From JAAURB01 sp049649525 (GTDB lineage Bacteria > Cyanobacteriota > Cyanobacteriia > Cyanobacteriales > Microcoleaceae), in the NCBI GenBank assembly GCA_049649525.1, contig JBARZE010000006.1:62001-126000 (forward strand): a stretch of DNA of 64,000 nucleotides, given 5' to 3'. How positions within the stretch are numbered: the stretch's first letter is position 1; each line of letters opens with the position of its first letter. Of the stretch, positions 8,107 through 17,614 are shown piece by piece. Both the position numbers and the translations under genes were made by a program. A model generated the notes under the pieces. That model had not been told where the DNA came from and searched no databases. It saw only the letters and a program-made list of their open reading frames with translations.

Positions 8107-9531
8107 ATGATTCCTTTCTCTCATCGGACTAAAATTGTAGCCACTATTGGCCCTGCCAGCCGCAAACCCGAAACCCTAAAACAGATGGTGAAAGCGGGGA
8201 TGAATATTGCCCGCCTCAATTTTTCTCATGGTAGTTATCAAGACCATGCCGAGACCGTTAAGATGATTCGACAAGTGTCTGAAGAGATCGATATTCCGAT
8301 TACAATTTTACAAGATTTACAAGGGCCTAAAATTCGGGTCGGGCAACTACCCAATGGGGCAATTGACTTAATACCGGGCGAGACTCTGACCCTGATGTCT
8401 GAACAGGATTACAAGGCTCAACCCAATACGATTTCCATAGATTATCCGAATTTAGCTGAAGAAGCTCAACCTGGGGCGCAAATTCTGCTTGATGATGGGT
8501 TATTAGAACTGAAAATTACACAAATTCAGGATAATTCAATTGAATGTCAAATCATTGAGGGGGGAATACTCAAAAGCCGCAAAGGTGTAAATTTACCCGG
8601 TTTAGCCTTGAGTTTACCCTCAATGACGCAGAAGGATTGTCAAGATTTAGAATTTGGATTATCTCAAGGGATAGATTGGGTGTCTCTCAGTTTCGTCCGA
8701 CAAGCAGAAGACATCAAAGCCCTGAAACAGTTTCTCAATGAGCGAGGGGCGGGAAAAATCCCGGTAATGGCAAAAATTGAGAAACCCCAAGCCATTGATA
8801 ATTTAGCAGCAATTATTAATCAATGTGATGGGTTGATGGTGGCGCGGGGAGACTTGGGAGTGGAGATCACTTCAGCCAAAGTCCCCTTATTACAAAAACG
8901 GATTATTCGTCTCTGCAATCAAAACGGTATTCCGGTGATTACCGCCACTCAAATGTTAGAAAGTATGATTCATCACCCCAAACCCACTCGCGCCGAAGCC
9001 TCTGATGTGGCGAATGCGATTATTGATGGTACTGATGCAGTCATGCTGTCTGGGGAGTCAGCGGTGGGTAAATTTCCGATAAAAGCAATCAAAATGTTAG
9101 CCCGCATTGCCACCGATGTCGAACCGGAAATTGACTTTAAGAATTATCCCCCCACCACAACAGATGAAACTCACGCTTTAAGCGAAGCCCTGAATACAAT
9201 TGATAAGATTCTCAACTTAAGCTGTATTGTGGCTTATACCACCACAGGCTACACTGCTGAATTAGCGGCGGCAGAACGTCCCAAAGCCCCTGTTGTTGCC
9301 TTTACACACGCTGAAGTCACCTATCATCGTCTGAACTTAGTGTGGGGCGTAATTCCCATTTTGTTAGAGCATGAAGTCACATCTTTTGAGGAATTGATCC
9401 ATCAAGCGGAAGACTTGTTATTACAGCGTCATTTAGCCTCCGTTGGAGATAAAATTTTAATTGTGGCTGGGATTCCGACAAAACGCCCGAAAGGAACCAA
9501 TTTCCTCAAGATTCATACGATTGAAGCATAA
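8107..9531 (+). CDS. pyk: Pyruvate kinase
   Basis: Converts phosphoenolpyruvate and ADP to pyruvate and ATP. The N-terminal signature RTKIVATIGPASR, the substrate/metal region MAKIEKPQAIDNL, ARGDLGVEI and the helix ITATQMLESMI are all intact, followed by the alpha/beta C-terminal allosteric domain (IVAYTTTGYTAELAAAERP, then ILIVAGIP). I take the ATG at 8107, which gives MIPFSHRTKIVATIG and 474 residues; the TTG at 8068 would add a non-conserved hydrophobic stretch. It follows ldh by 60 bases on the same strand and is convergent with the pentapeptide-repeat gene, nine bases away. Confidence 0.93.
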   Translation: MIPFSHRTKIVATIGPASRKPETLKQMVKAGMNIARLNFSHGSYQDHAETVKMIRQVSEEIDIPITILQDLQGPKIRVGQLPNGAIDLIPGETLTLMSEQDYKAQPNTISIDYPNLAEEAQPGAQILLDDGLLELKITQIQDNSIECQIIEGGILKSRKGVNLPGLALSLPSMTQKDCQDLEFGLSQGIDWVSLSFVRQAEDIKALKQFLNERGAGKIPVMAKIEKPQAIDNLAAIINQCDGLMVARGDLGVEITSAKVPLLQKRIIRLCNQNGIPVITATQMLESMIHHPKPTRAEASDVANAIIDGTDAVMLSGESAVGKFPIKAIKMLARIATDVEPEIDFKNYPPTTTDETHALSEALNTIDKILNLSCIVAYTTTGYTAELAAAERPKAPVVAFTHAEVTYHRLNLVWGVIPILLEHEVTSFEELIHQAEDLLLQRHLASVGDKILIVAGIPTKRPKGTNFLKIHTIEA

Positions 9532-9540
9532 ACCTTGATA

Positions 9541-10311
9541 TTAATTGCTGAGACCGGGAAAAACAGACGGCGCAGACGGTCTGACACAACTGACAGCCCG
9601 GTCAATCACACAAACACCCGGAATAAAGTCAGTATTGTGTAGTAATGTTCCGTCTAAATTCGTGTCGGAGAGTTTAGCTTGGCTGATATTAGTATTGGAT
9701 AAAGCCGCATACTGAAGATTAGCAGCAGACAAATTTGCCCCTTTTAAGTTAGCCCCTCGCAAATCAGCGTTGACTAAAATAGCCCCGGTTAAATTAACAT
9801 TATTCAGGTTGGCCCGAAACAAAGAAGTCCGCTGTAGATTGGCATTCGATAAATTGGCCCCTGTGAGATAGGCTTCACTCAAATTCGCTGTAGACAGGAC
9901 AGCATCTGTTAATTTAGCGCGTCGTAAATCCGCTCTAGACAGAGATGCATCTGCCAAATTGGCTTCTTGTAAATCAGCCAGTTGCAAGTTAGCATATTGA
10001 AGATTCGCGCTATAAAAATCTGCATCTGCTAGACGGGCTTGACTTAAGTTTGCACCCTGTAAATTAGCTCGGTGTAAACTAGCACTGCGTAAATCAACCC
10101 CATTTAGATTAGTCCCTTGTAATTTCGCTTCAAATAAATTCGCCCCCCGCAAATCAAAACCCCGCAAATCTGCCCCGGTTAAGTTGCATCCCGGACACCG
10201 ACTTGTTGCACGTAATTGTTCTATCTCATCCGGATTAAATCCAAAAGCTGCAGGAGTCAGAGATAACGGTGATAGGATTAAAGAAAATAGCAAAGCTTTG
10301 AGATACATCAT
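9541..10311 (-). CDS. Exported pentapeptide-repeat protein
   Basis: A 256-residue protein with a signal peptide (LLFSLILSPLSLTPAAFG), then CPGCNLTGADLRG and about 30 tandem pentapeptides of the A(D/N)LXX type. These form a right-handed quadrilateral beta-helix. Cyanobacteria have many such proteins and their roles are mostly unknown. The two Cys of CPGC at the start of the helix and a CVIDRAVSCVRP tail could form disulfides outside the cytoplasm. The stop lies nine bases from the convergent pyk stop. Confidence 0.85.
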   Translation of the reverse strand: MMYLKALLFSLILSPLSLTPAAFGFNPDEIEQLRATSRCPGCNLTGADLRGFDLRGANLFEAKLQGTNLNGVDLRSASLHRANLQGANLSQARLADADFYSANLQYANLQLADLQEANLADASLSRADLRRAKLTDAVLSTANLSEAYLTGANLSNANLQRTSLFRANLNNVNLTGAILVNADLRGANLKGANLSAANLQYAALSNTNISQAKLSDTNLDGTLLHNTDFIPGVCVIDRAVSCVRPSAPSVFPGLSN

Positions 10312-10588
10312 GGTTAAGTCGATTCAGGGTTGAATATCTTACATTATTCTTCATAGGTATTGTATCGAATAGAACAAATTACTGCTGGAATACCTCTAGC
10401 CTAATGAATTGGGGTATTAAAATATTAATTGAGTTCTGTTAAAACAGTAAATCGCTTGAGTTTATCACGAATAAGAGGGTAGGTCTGTAGCCAGCACAAC
10501 AATATAATATGCAATATCTTGATTAAGATTTTTAACATCAGGGATCTTATAGCTAGATCGTATAACCTTTTCTTTTTCTTACTCAACA

Positions 10589-12577
10589 ATGAACATCAGA
10601 TCCTATTATCCGTTGAAATCTGTGATTCAATTTTTTACACAGCTATTTCACTTGCAAAAGAATCCTAAAGATAAAGCTTTCCCTCAATTTTTAATTATTA
10701 CTATTTTCATTATTTGTATTCTTCCTACTTTTTGTGGATGGTTAGGTGTTGATTTTGGATCGCCCGAATTTAGCCTAGATATTGATAGTTTTTCCCAACC
10801 CGAATCTGGTGAAATTACAAAAATGCTTCACAAAGTTATGAGAGGGAGTTTTACACACACTATTTTAGAATGGAGTGCCTTTTGTGTTGCTTTATTCACC
10901 GCCTTACTTTCTCTAACTCATTTTCGGATTCGACCCACTGATGCTGCCACTCCTGTCATTGGTTTAGCATTACTTTGTGCGGGTTGTATGGATGTATTTC
11001 ATGTTTTAGTGGCGAATCATTTAGTTGAGATTGAGGAAAATAGCCAAAACTTAATTGCATTTACTTGGGCATTATGTCGATTTTTTAATGTGACGATAGT
11101 TATCCTGGGAGTAGTTTTTTTCTTAGTTGTAAAACCGACCAAAAATTCTAGAAAAAATCTAACTCTCGTGGTAGCATTCAGCATAGTTTTAACGATAATA
11201 GTATATTTAACCATTAAAATTGATGCAACTCATCAAAATTTACCGGATACTATTTTTCCCGATTCCCTCGTGACTCGACCTTGGGATTTCGGCCCCTTAA
11301 TTTTATTTATCTTAGCGGGTTTCCTGCTTTATCCTCGCTTTTATCAAAAATATCCTAGTCTATTTTCTCAGGGTTTGATGTTAAGTACGATTCCAGATGT
11401 TGCGGTTCAGCTTCACATGGCATTTGGATCGACAGCGTTATTCGATCATCATTTTAATATCGCCCACTTTCTTAAAATTATTGCTTATATTATCCCTTTA
11501 ATCGGCTTAATTTTAGATGATATTTATACTCATGAAGCGTTAGAAGAAAGCAACCAATTTTTATCTCTAGAAATTCTTGAACGTCAACAAAAAGAAACTG
11601 CTTTAAGAATCTCTCAATATCAACTAACTCAGAAAACTCTACAGTTAGAATCAACATTAAACGAACTGAAACAGACTCAAGCTCAACTGATTCAAACGGA
11701 AAAAATGTCAAGTTTAGGACAGCTTGTCGCGGGTATTGCCCATGAAATTAATAATCCAGTTAACTTTATTTATGGTAATTTAGTCCACGTCAAAACATCG
11801 GTTGAAGATATACTCGGAATCATTCATCTTTATCAACAAAAATATCCTCAAAGCGATCCAGAAATTCAAGATAAAATTGAAGATATCGATTTTGATTTTA
11901 TTGTAGAAGATACTCCTAAAATGCTTGAATCTATGCAAGAAGGTTCAAGGAGAATTCGTGTGATTATAGAGTCTCTCCGCAATTTTTCCCGCTTAGATGA
12001 AGCTACAGTTAAATCTGTTGATCTTAATGAAGGAATCGATAGTACATTATTAATTTTATCTCAAAAATTAAACTCTATTACAGTTATAAAAGAATATGGT
12101 AAACTTCCCGCAATTGAATGTTGTCCGGCTGAACTGAATCAAGTATGGATGCATTTATTAAATAATGCCATTGATAGTTTCTACTGCGATCAATCTCATC
12201 AAAACTTTTACTTAGAATCTATACAACAATCCCCCACCATTTGGATAGAAACAAGCTTGATTAATCCTCACCAAGTTTGCGTTAAAATTAGAGATAATGG
12301 TTGTGGTATTCCTTTAGAGAATCAATCCTATATTTATGATCCGTTTTTCACGACCAAAGATGTGGGTAAAGGAACAGGACTGGGTTTAGCGGTGTGCTAT
12401 TCTATTATTAAGCATCATCAGGGTCAGATTCTAGTTGATTCTACACCCAATCAAGGGACTGAATTCTCAGTGATACTTGCTGATTCTCTAACGCAAATGA
12501 ATCTTCCAAACAAACCGATCCAGTCTGATGTTTTGCTGCCTCTATCCAACAAGAAAATAGAGTGTGATGACGTTTAA
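10589..12577 (+). CDS. Membrane sensor histidine kinase (MASE3-like N-terminus)
   Basis: The N-terminal 310 residues contain about seven or eight hydrophobic helices with a DVFHVLVANHLVE motif resembling the MASE3 sensor domain; that name is tentative. A coiled-coil (residues 315-375) leads to the H-box AGIAHEINNPVNF, His 385, of the type common in cyanobacterial kinases. The ATPase domain shows the N-box (WMHLLNNAIDSF), DNGCGIP and GKGTGLGLAV. After the usual domain end (GTEFSVIL) there are about 33 more residues, encoded in DNA that also encodes the end of the opposite-strand ABC transporter gene: the two frames overlap by 137 bases. No response regulator lies next to it. Confidence 0.85.
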   Translation: MNIRSYYPLKSVIQFFTQLFHLQKNPKDKAFPQFLIITIFIICILPTFCGWLGVDFGSPEFSLDIDSFSQPESGEITKMLHKVMRGSFTHTILEWSAFCVALFTALLSLTHFRIRPTDAATPVIGLALLCAGCMDVFHVLVANHLVEIEENSQNLIAFTWALCRFFNVTIVILGVVFFLVVKPTKNSRKNLTLVVAFSIVLTIIVYLTIKIDATHQNLPDTIFPDSLVTRPWDFGPLILFILAGFLLYPRFYQKYPSLFSQGLMLSTIPDVAVQLHMAFGSTALFDHHFNIAHFLKIIAYIIPLIGLILDDIYTHEALEESNQFLSLEILERQQKETALRISQYQLTQKTLQLESTLNELKQTQAQLIQTEKMSSLGQLVAGIAHEINNPVNFIYGNLVHVKTSVEDILGIIHLYQQKYPQSDPEIQDKIEDIDFDFIVEDTPKMLESMQEGSRRIRVIIESLRNFSRLDEATVKSVDLNEGIDSTLLILSQKLNSITVIKEYGKLPAIECCPAELNQVWMHLLNNAIDSFYCDQSHQNFYLESIQQSPTIWIETSLINPHQVCVKIRDNGCGIPLENQSYIYDPFFTTKDVGKGTGLGLAVCYSIIKHHQGQILVDSTPNQGTEFSVILADSLTQMNLPNKPIQSDVLLPLSNKKIECDDV

Positions 12578-14474
12578 CCCAAGCTTCAGCATGGCGATGA
12601 ATATCTGCGGGTTGATTTTCTCCCTGAAATACTTGTTTTTGTTCTTGATTAATATCTGTAATTGGAATTTGAACCAATTGAAAAAAACGATTAACAACAG
12701 GGTGATTGTCTAAAAACGTTTCAGTGGCAACAAAACGAACTCGATCTATCGGAAATCCTAGATTTTTTGAACCTGTTGGTGTTTCTACAACCGTTATTTC
12801 GGCTTGATTTTGAGGCAATGCCGTAAACGGAACTTCTAACCAAATCACATCTTGATCGACTTCCAAAGCAGCAGCCACCCAGTTAGGAGTCCAAGCATAA
12901 TAAAGAATGGGTTTTCCTTCTCGATAACGAGTGATTGTCTCTGCCATTAATGCAGAATATTGTCCTTGATCTTGTTCAACAGTATCCTGTAATTCATAAG
13001 TCTTTAAATGATAATCAATCATCGGTTCACAACTCCACCCGGCATCACAACCAATTAGATTTGCTTTGCCATCTCCATCGGTATCAAACAGTTTAGCAAT
13101 TTCAGGATTTTGAAGTTGATCGAGAGTGTGAATCTGATATTTCTCCGCCGTTTTTCGGTCTATTTGATAACCTTGTAAAGCCGGACTAACAATTGATCCC
13201 ACTTGTTTGAGTGATTTCTGTTGTTCACTATTTTTCAACAGTTGAATTTGTAACTTTTCCCAACTATTCGGGGTAAAATCAGCTTGGTTTTGACTAATGG
13301 CGTAATATTGTAATACCGGATTTAACTGTTGAGTAGAAGTTAAAGAATAACCTAATTCTTCTAAACCGAGATTAACGATATCTGAAATAAACTGAGAATA
13401 AGTGGTTGTTCCGGTTAAGGGGCGAATTATTTGGGTTTTGCTAGTAGAATAATCAGGCGAATTCATGAGATAATTATTGGCTATTCCTCCTATTCCTAAA
13501 ATGAGAATAATGACAGAAACTCCTCTGATTTTTTTTGATGAAAAATTAGATCGAAACCAACCCACAAATCCTCGTTCGTACCAAGGTTTATCTTGAGAGA
13601 TTATGCCAATAGATTGAGTAATTCTGTCTAATAAAATCGCCAATAAAACAATTCCAATTCCGCCAATACTGGCTAATCCAACGTCTAAGCGTCCGACTCC
13701 TTGTAATACCATTAAACCAAGTCCAGGAACTGCAATCATTGCGGTAATGACAGACATTCCTAAAGCAAATAAAATCGTTTGATTTAACCCGGTTAAAATG
13801 GCGGGCATTGCTAGGGGAAATTGCACTTCCCATAACACTTGTAGAGGCGTTGAACCAAAGGCAATTGCGGCTTCCACTGCTTCAGAAGAGACTTGTCGAA
13901 TGCCTAAGTTTGTGAGGCGAATTAGAGGCGGTGTGGCATAAATAATTGTGGCAATGACTCCCGGAACTTCTCCGATTCCAAACAACATCACGACAGGTAC
14001 TAAATAGACAAACGTTGGGATCGTTTGCATGATGTCTAAGACCGGATTTATCAATCTTTCAAATCGATTATTTTGAGCGGCTATCACTCCCAAAGGAATG
14101 CCAATTATAATACTAAAAATGACCGCTGTTAGCACTAAGGAAAGAGAAACCATTGCTTGTTGCCAAGCGCCAATTAAGCCGATAAAACTCAATGATATTA
14201 GAGTATAAATAACCAGATTTCTATTGGTTAATTGCCAAACAAATAATACAATAATTAAAATTAAAAGAGTGGGTGGAATAGACGTTAATCCAGTTCCGAG
14301 ACTTTCCAGCAACCAATTAACGGGAATTCTAACCGCTTGAAAAAATGGGCGAAAGTGTTCTACAACAAAGTTCAATCCGGTATTAATCCAGTCATCAATT
14401 GGAATGGTATAGAACTCAAATGGATTGAGAAAAAATTCAATGTTCTTTGCTGTTTGGGCCATTAAATTAATCAT
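12441..14474 (-). CDS. Glycine betaine/proline-type ABC transporter, fused permease and substrate-binding protein (OpuA/ProW-ProX type)
   Basis: The first 320 residues are a ProW-type permease with several membrane helices and the EAA loop (EAAIAFGSTPLQVLWEVQFPLAMP) that contacts the ATPase. After one more hydrophobic segment (residues 325-345) comes an OpuAC/ProX binding domain (RPLTGTTTYSQFISDIVNLGL, then LIGCDAGWSCEPMIDYHL and YYAWTPNWVAA, with aromatic residues of the kind that cage quaternary amines). The family normally ends near RHAEAWVKRH; here about 35 further residues run into the convergent kinase gene. No ATPase (ProV/OpuAA) gene is adjacent, so the partner must be encoded elsewhere. 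A role in osmoprotectant uptake is likely from the family. Confidence 0.85.
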   Translation of the reverse strand: MINLMAQTAKNIEFFLNPFEFYTIPIDDWINTGLNFVVEHFRPFFQAVRIPVNWLLESLGTGLTSIPPTLLILIIVLFVWQLTNRNLVIYTLISLSFIGLIGAWQQAMVSLSLVLTAVIFSIIIGIPLGVIAAQNNRFERLINPVLDIMQTIPTFVYLVPVVMLFGIGEVPGVIATIIYATPPLIRLTNLGIRQVSSEAVEAAIAFGSTPLQVLWEVQFPLAMPAILTGLNQTILFALGMSVITAMIAVPGLGLMVLQGVGRLDVGLASIGGIGIVLLAILLDRITQSIGIISQDKPWYERGFVGWFRSNFSSKKIRGVSVIILILGIGGIANNYLMNSPDYSTSKTQIIRPLTGTTTYSQFISDIVNLGLEELGYSLTSTQQLNPVLQYYAISQNQADFTPNSWEKLQIQLLKNSEQQKSLKQVGSIVSPALQGYQIDRKTAEKYQIHTLDQLQNPEIAKLFDTDGDGKANLIGCDAGWSCEPMIDYHLKTYELQDTVEQDQGQYSALMAETITRYREGKPILYYAWTPNWVAAALEVDQDVIWLEVPFTALPQNQAEITVVETPTGSKNLGFPIDRVRFVATETFLDNHPVVNRFFQLVQIPITDINQEQKQVFQGENQPADIHRHAEAWVKRHHTLFSCWIEAAKHQTGSVCLEDSFALENQQVSLRIQSLDWV

Positions 14475-14492
14475 AAAGTTGACTTTGAACTA

Positions 14493-16133
14493 TTAGTTTT
14501 GCCAAATAGAATTTAAATCTTGCTGAGAATATTCTGTCCAAGCTGCGATCGCTGCTGAGTTAGAAATTGCCCCTTTTTGTAGGAGAATCACACCATTTTC
14601 CCATCCCGTCATCCCATACTTTCCAGTAGTGGTTAAGTAGTCAATTAGAGTGATAATGGATTTGAGTCGATCTCGGTCACTTTTAAACGCAGTTTGATAG
14701 CGTTGTAATTGCCATAAATCCGCTAAAATATATTCAACTTGAATCAATTCTCCGGCATCATTTTGTAGTTGATATTTGGGGAAACGCAGCACTTCTCGCC
14801 GACTAGAAACATGGGGAATAATATAGGTGGTTGTGGCAACGCTGGCATCGTTGGGAATTTGTTTGAGTAAGGGTCGAATATCTCCAACGTGAGACCATTG
14901 TTGGGTAAGGGGTACGTGTACCCACGGCTGAACCGCATCAGGAATTAAAAAGGATAATGTGCGGTTGGGGTTAGAGGTGAGGGTAAAAAATAAGGATAAT
15001 CCGATACAAAATAGCCAGATTCGTTTAAATTTTTGATGGGGAAGTTGACCCGAGATATGACTTTGTTTTTGATAGTTAGACCACCATAATATTGTACCGT
15101 AAAATAGGCCAGGAACAACAGTTAAAGCATAGCGAATGGTAATAGCTAAAACAGATTCTCCTTTAGCAAGGAATAATTTGAGTAAGGGAAACCCAGCCAC
15201 CATCCAAGATGCGGGGGCAATTGCCGGAACAAAAGCTAAAGGTAGCCATTGACCGAGTAAATATTTAAATGTTCCCCAAAAGGGGGTAAAAAGTTCTGTA
15301 ATTAAACGCCTTGGATGACTCACCATTCCCCAGATAATTTCTAGGGTTGAGGCTTCGTTACCTTCTGCGTATTGACCAAAACGTTCCATCATAAACCGTT
15401 CGGAAATATCCTCAGAAAATAACGGCATAATTAGGTTAGTCAATAACAGAATATAGCCAAAGCTAATCAGACAGACAATAAATCCTTGGGTGGGATAACG
15501 TTTACTGAAAATTAGATAAACGCCGACTCCAAATAAAGCGATGCCCGAGTCTTCTCGAATGGCTAAAATTAAAACCGCCAACACCCAAAATAGCCACCAA
15601 CACCGCTTCTCCATTGCCAACAACAGACTAAACATAAATAGAGGCAATTGACAGATATCATGGAAGTTACCGAGAGTGGGGCCAATGACTGCATTCGCAC
15701 TATAAAAACTGACAGTAATTAAAGCAGATAATGGTGGTTCAAGATACTGTCGCGCCAAGATATATAACACTAAACCCGCCGCAGTAATGAGAGTCACTTG
15801 TAAGACCGTCAGGGTGACCGGAGACGGAAATAAGGCGTAAATCGGTAACCACAAAAGCAACGCTGGGGTAAAATGCTGACCGAGGCGATGGTAGTTAACC
15901 GCAGGATATTCTCCTTGATGCACCACATTTGTAGATAAGGCAGAAGAAAGGGAACTCTGAAAAAAGTTACCCTGAGTGCTATTCCAAAAGACTTGATTAA
16001 AAATGCCTTGGTCATAAGAGGCATAAAAGCTATAGTAGCGATGCAATGTTAACAGTAGACAAATTGTGAAAAATGCAATTGCGACCGTGATCACCAGCTT
16101 AACTGACAGATTTTTTTGATCCATCGCGATCAT
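14493..16133 (-). CDS. DUF2079 multi-spanning membrane protein
   Basis: A 546-residue protein with about ten to twelve hydrophobic helices. The N-terminal HRYYSFYASYDQGIFNQVFWNS, followed by NYHRLGQHFTPALLLWLPIYALFPSP and REDSGIALFGVGVYL, is the DUF2079 pattern; these proteins resemble GT-C glycosyltransferases in topology and carry conserved acidic residues in the first external loop. Substrate unknown. The C-terminal 130 residues are soluble. Its stop is 18 bases before the start of the betaine transporter gene on the same strand, so both may share a transcript. A second ATG three codons in (MDQKNLS) is an equally possible start. Confidence 0.75.
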   Translation of the reverse strand: MIAMDQKNLSVKLVITVAIAFFTICLLLTLHRYYSFYASYDQGIFNQVFWNSTQGNFFQSSLSSALSTNVVHQGEYPAVNYHRLGQHFTPALLLWLPIYALFPSPVTLTVLQVTLITAAGLVLYILARQYLEPPLSALITVSFYSANAVIGPTLGNFHDICQLPLFMFSLLLAMEKRCWWLFWVLAVLILAIREDSGIALFGVGVYLIFSKRYPTQGFIVCLISFGYILLLTNLIMPLFSEDISERFMMERFGQYAEGNEASTLEIIWGMVSHPRRLITELFTPFWGTFKYLLGQWLPLAFVPAIAPASWMVAGFPLLKLFLAKGESVLAITIRYALTVVPGLFYGTILWWSNYQKQSHISGQLPHQKFKRIWLFCIGLSLFFTLTSNPNRTLSFLIPDAVQPWVHVPLTQQWSHVGDIRPLLKQIPNDASVATTTYIIPHVSSRREVLRFPKYQLQNDAGELIQVEYILADLWQLQRYQTAFKSDRDRLKSIITLIDYLTTTGKYGMTGWENGVILLQKGAISNSAAIAAWTEYSQQDLNSIWQN

Positions 16134-16332
16134 TGTGAGTCTCCCTCAACGTTTTAATCCCCTATATCCTATATTCTCAGGGGTCGTGGTTCTATTTTTC
16201 GTACTAGAATCTAGATAAAATCTAAAGAAGAGATTAAACTGAACTATTATGTAGTAACAACCGTTAATTACTTATCCATCCGACCCAAATCAGGGTCTGA
16301 GTAGCACCAGTCCCCTGCTGAAAAAAAACTAC

Positions 16333-17502
16333 ATGCAGGTATCAAGAGAAAACACCACGAATACCAAAATAGCCCTAAAGCTTCTATTATTTGCTGACCA
16401 GCGACCGAGTTCTAAGGAACAAATTCGTTGTATTCGCGAATTCCTCGATGCTATAGAGATTCAAGATGAGTTTGAACTGCAGGTGATTGATGTGGGAGAA
16501 CAACCCTATCTAGCCGAACACTTTAAACTGATCGCAACTCCTACTTTAGTCAAAGTTTATCCCGAACCGAGACACACTCTTGCTGGTAGTGATTTAGTCG
16601 CTCAATTAGAATATTGGTGGCCTCGTTGGCAAAATGCTCTTGAAGAGTATCTTTTAAGTCAGCCTCAACCCAAAGCAATTCAGGCTGCTGAAAATCCGGC
16701 TGACTCAGTGGCTCATGTCTCAGAATTAATCCAGTTAAGTGATGAAGCATTTCGGCTCAAACAGGAAAATGAAAAACTCCAACAACAACTGAACTTTAAA
16801 GATCGCATTATTGAGATTTTGGCTCATGATCTTCGCAGTCCTCTGACTGCCGCTTCCCTGGCTCTAGAAACCCTAGAAACCAGCGAAAATGCCAAAGATG
16901 CCCATATGCCTAAAATCTCTCCTGCACTCAAATCTCGCCTGATTCAGCAAGCGCGCAGTCAAATCCGTACCATTGACCGGATGATTACCGATATTCTACA
17001 AACTGCTGTCGGCTCAAATACTAATATTACCTTGCAACCGATTCCGCTCGATTTAAATATATTTTTTAAAGATCTCTTGGAGGACTTGCAAGAACAGTTT
17101 AATACCAAACAACTACAAATTCAGACAGATTTACCCAACGATATTCCTAATGTTTATGCCGATCCTGAACGCATTCGCCAGGTCATGGTTAATCTGTTGG
17201 ATAATGCCATCAAGTATACCCCCGAACATGGCAAAATTGAGGTATCTCTACTGCATCGAACCAGCCAAAAAATTCAAGTCAGCATTTGTGATAGCGGCCC
17301 TGGAATTCCGCGTGAAAATCAAGATCGGATTTTTCAAGATCGATTTCGCTTACAACGCGATGAATGCCAAGATGGATACGGCATCGGCTTATCGCTGTGT
17401 CGGCGGATTATTCTGGCGCATTATGGCCAAATTTGGGTAGATTCTTCCCCTGGTAAAGGGAGTTGTTTTCACTGCACATTACCCGTTTATTATGGGTCGT
17501 AA
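16333..17502 (+). CDS. sasA: Circadian clock output histidine kinase SasA
   Basis: SasA binds KaiC through its KaiB-like N-terminal domain and passes phosphate to the response regulator RpaA, setting global rhythms of transcription. Residues 15-105 form the KaiB-like thioredoxin fold (LKLLLFADQRPSSKEQIRCI, VIDVGEQPYLAEHFKLIATPTLVKV). The H-box is EILAHDLRSPLTAA with His 165, and the ATPase domain has MVNLLDNAIKYTP, DSGPGIP and GYGIGLSLCRRI. The 389-residue length matches characterised SasA proteins. It is divergent from the DUF2079 gene; kaiABC and rpaA are not in the window. Confidence 0.92.
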   Translation: MQVSRENTTNTKIALKLLLFADQRPSSKEQIRCIREFLDAIEIQDEFELQVIDVGEQPYLAEHFKLIATPTLVKVYPEPRHTLAGSDLVAQLEYWWPRWQNALEEYLLSQPQPKAIQAAENPADSVAHVSELIQLSDEAFRLKQENEKLQQQLNFKDRIIEILAHDLRSPLTAASLALETLETSENAKDAHMPKISPALKSRLIQQARSQIRTIDRMITDILQTAVGSNTNITLQPIPLDLNIFFKDLLEDLQEQFNTKQLQIQTDLPNDIPNVYADPERIRQVMVNLLDNAIKYTPEHGKIEVSLLHRTSQKIQVSICDSGPGIPRENQDRIFQDRFRLQRDECQDGYGIGLSLCRRIILAHYGQIWVDSSPGKGSCFHCTLPVYYGS

Positions 17503-17540
17503 ATGATGAGAGTGGGATTGATGATGATAACTAAAGATTC

Positions 17541-17611
17541 TTACCTCCCAAGCCTCCCTTGTCTCTCTTGTCTCCCTTGTCCCCTCATCTCCCTTGTCTC
17601 TCTGTTCCCCT
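17541..17611. repeat. Pyrimidine-rich degenerate short repeats
   Basis: Repeats of the type CTCCCTTGT and CTCTCTTGT run between the convergent sasA and txlA genes. Similar pyrimidine-rich low-complexity repeats occur near 41.9 kb; such short repeats are common in filamentous cyanobacteria. Confidence 0.6.
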
Positions 17612-17614
17612 GGC

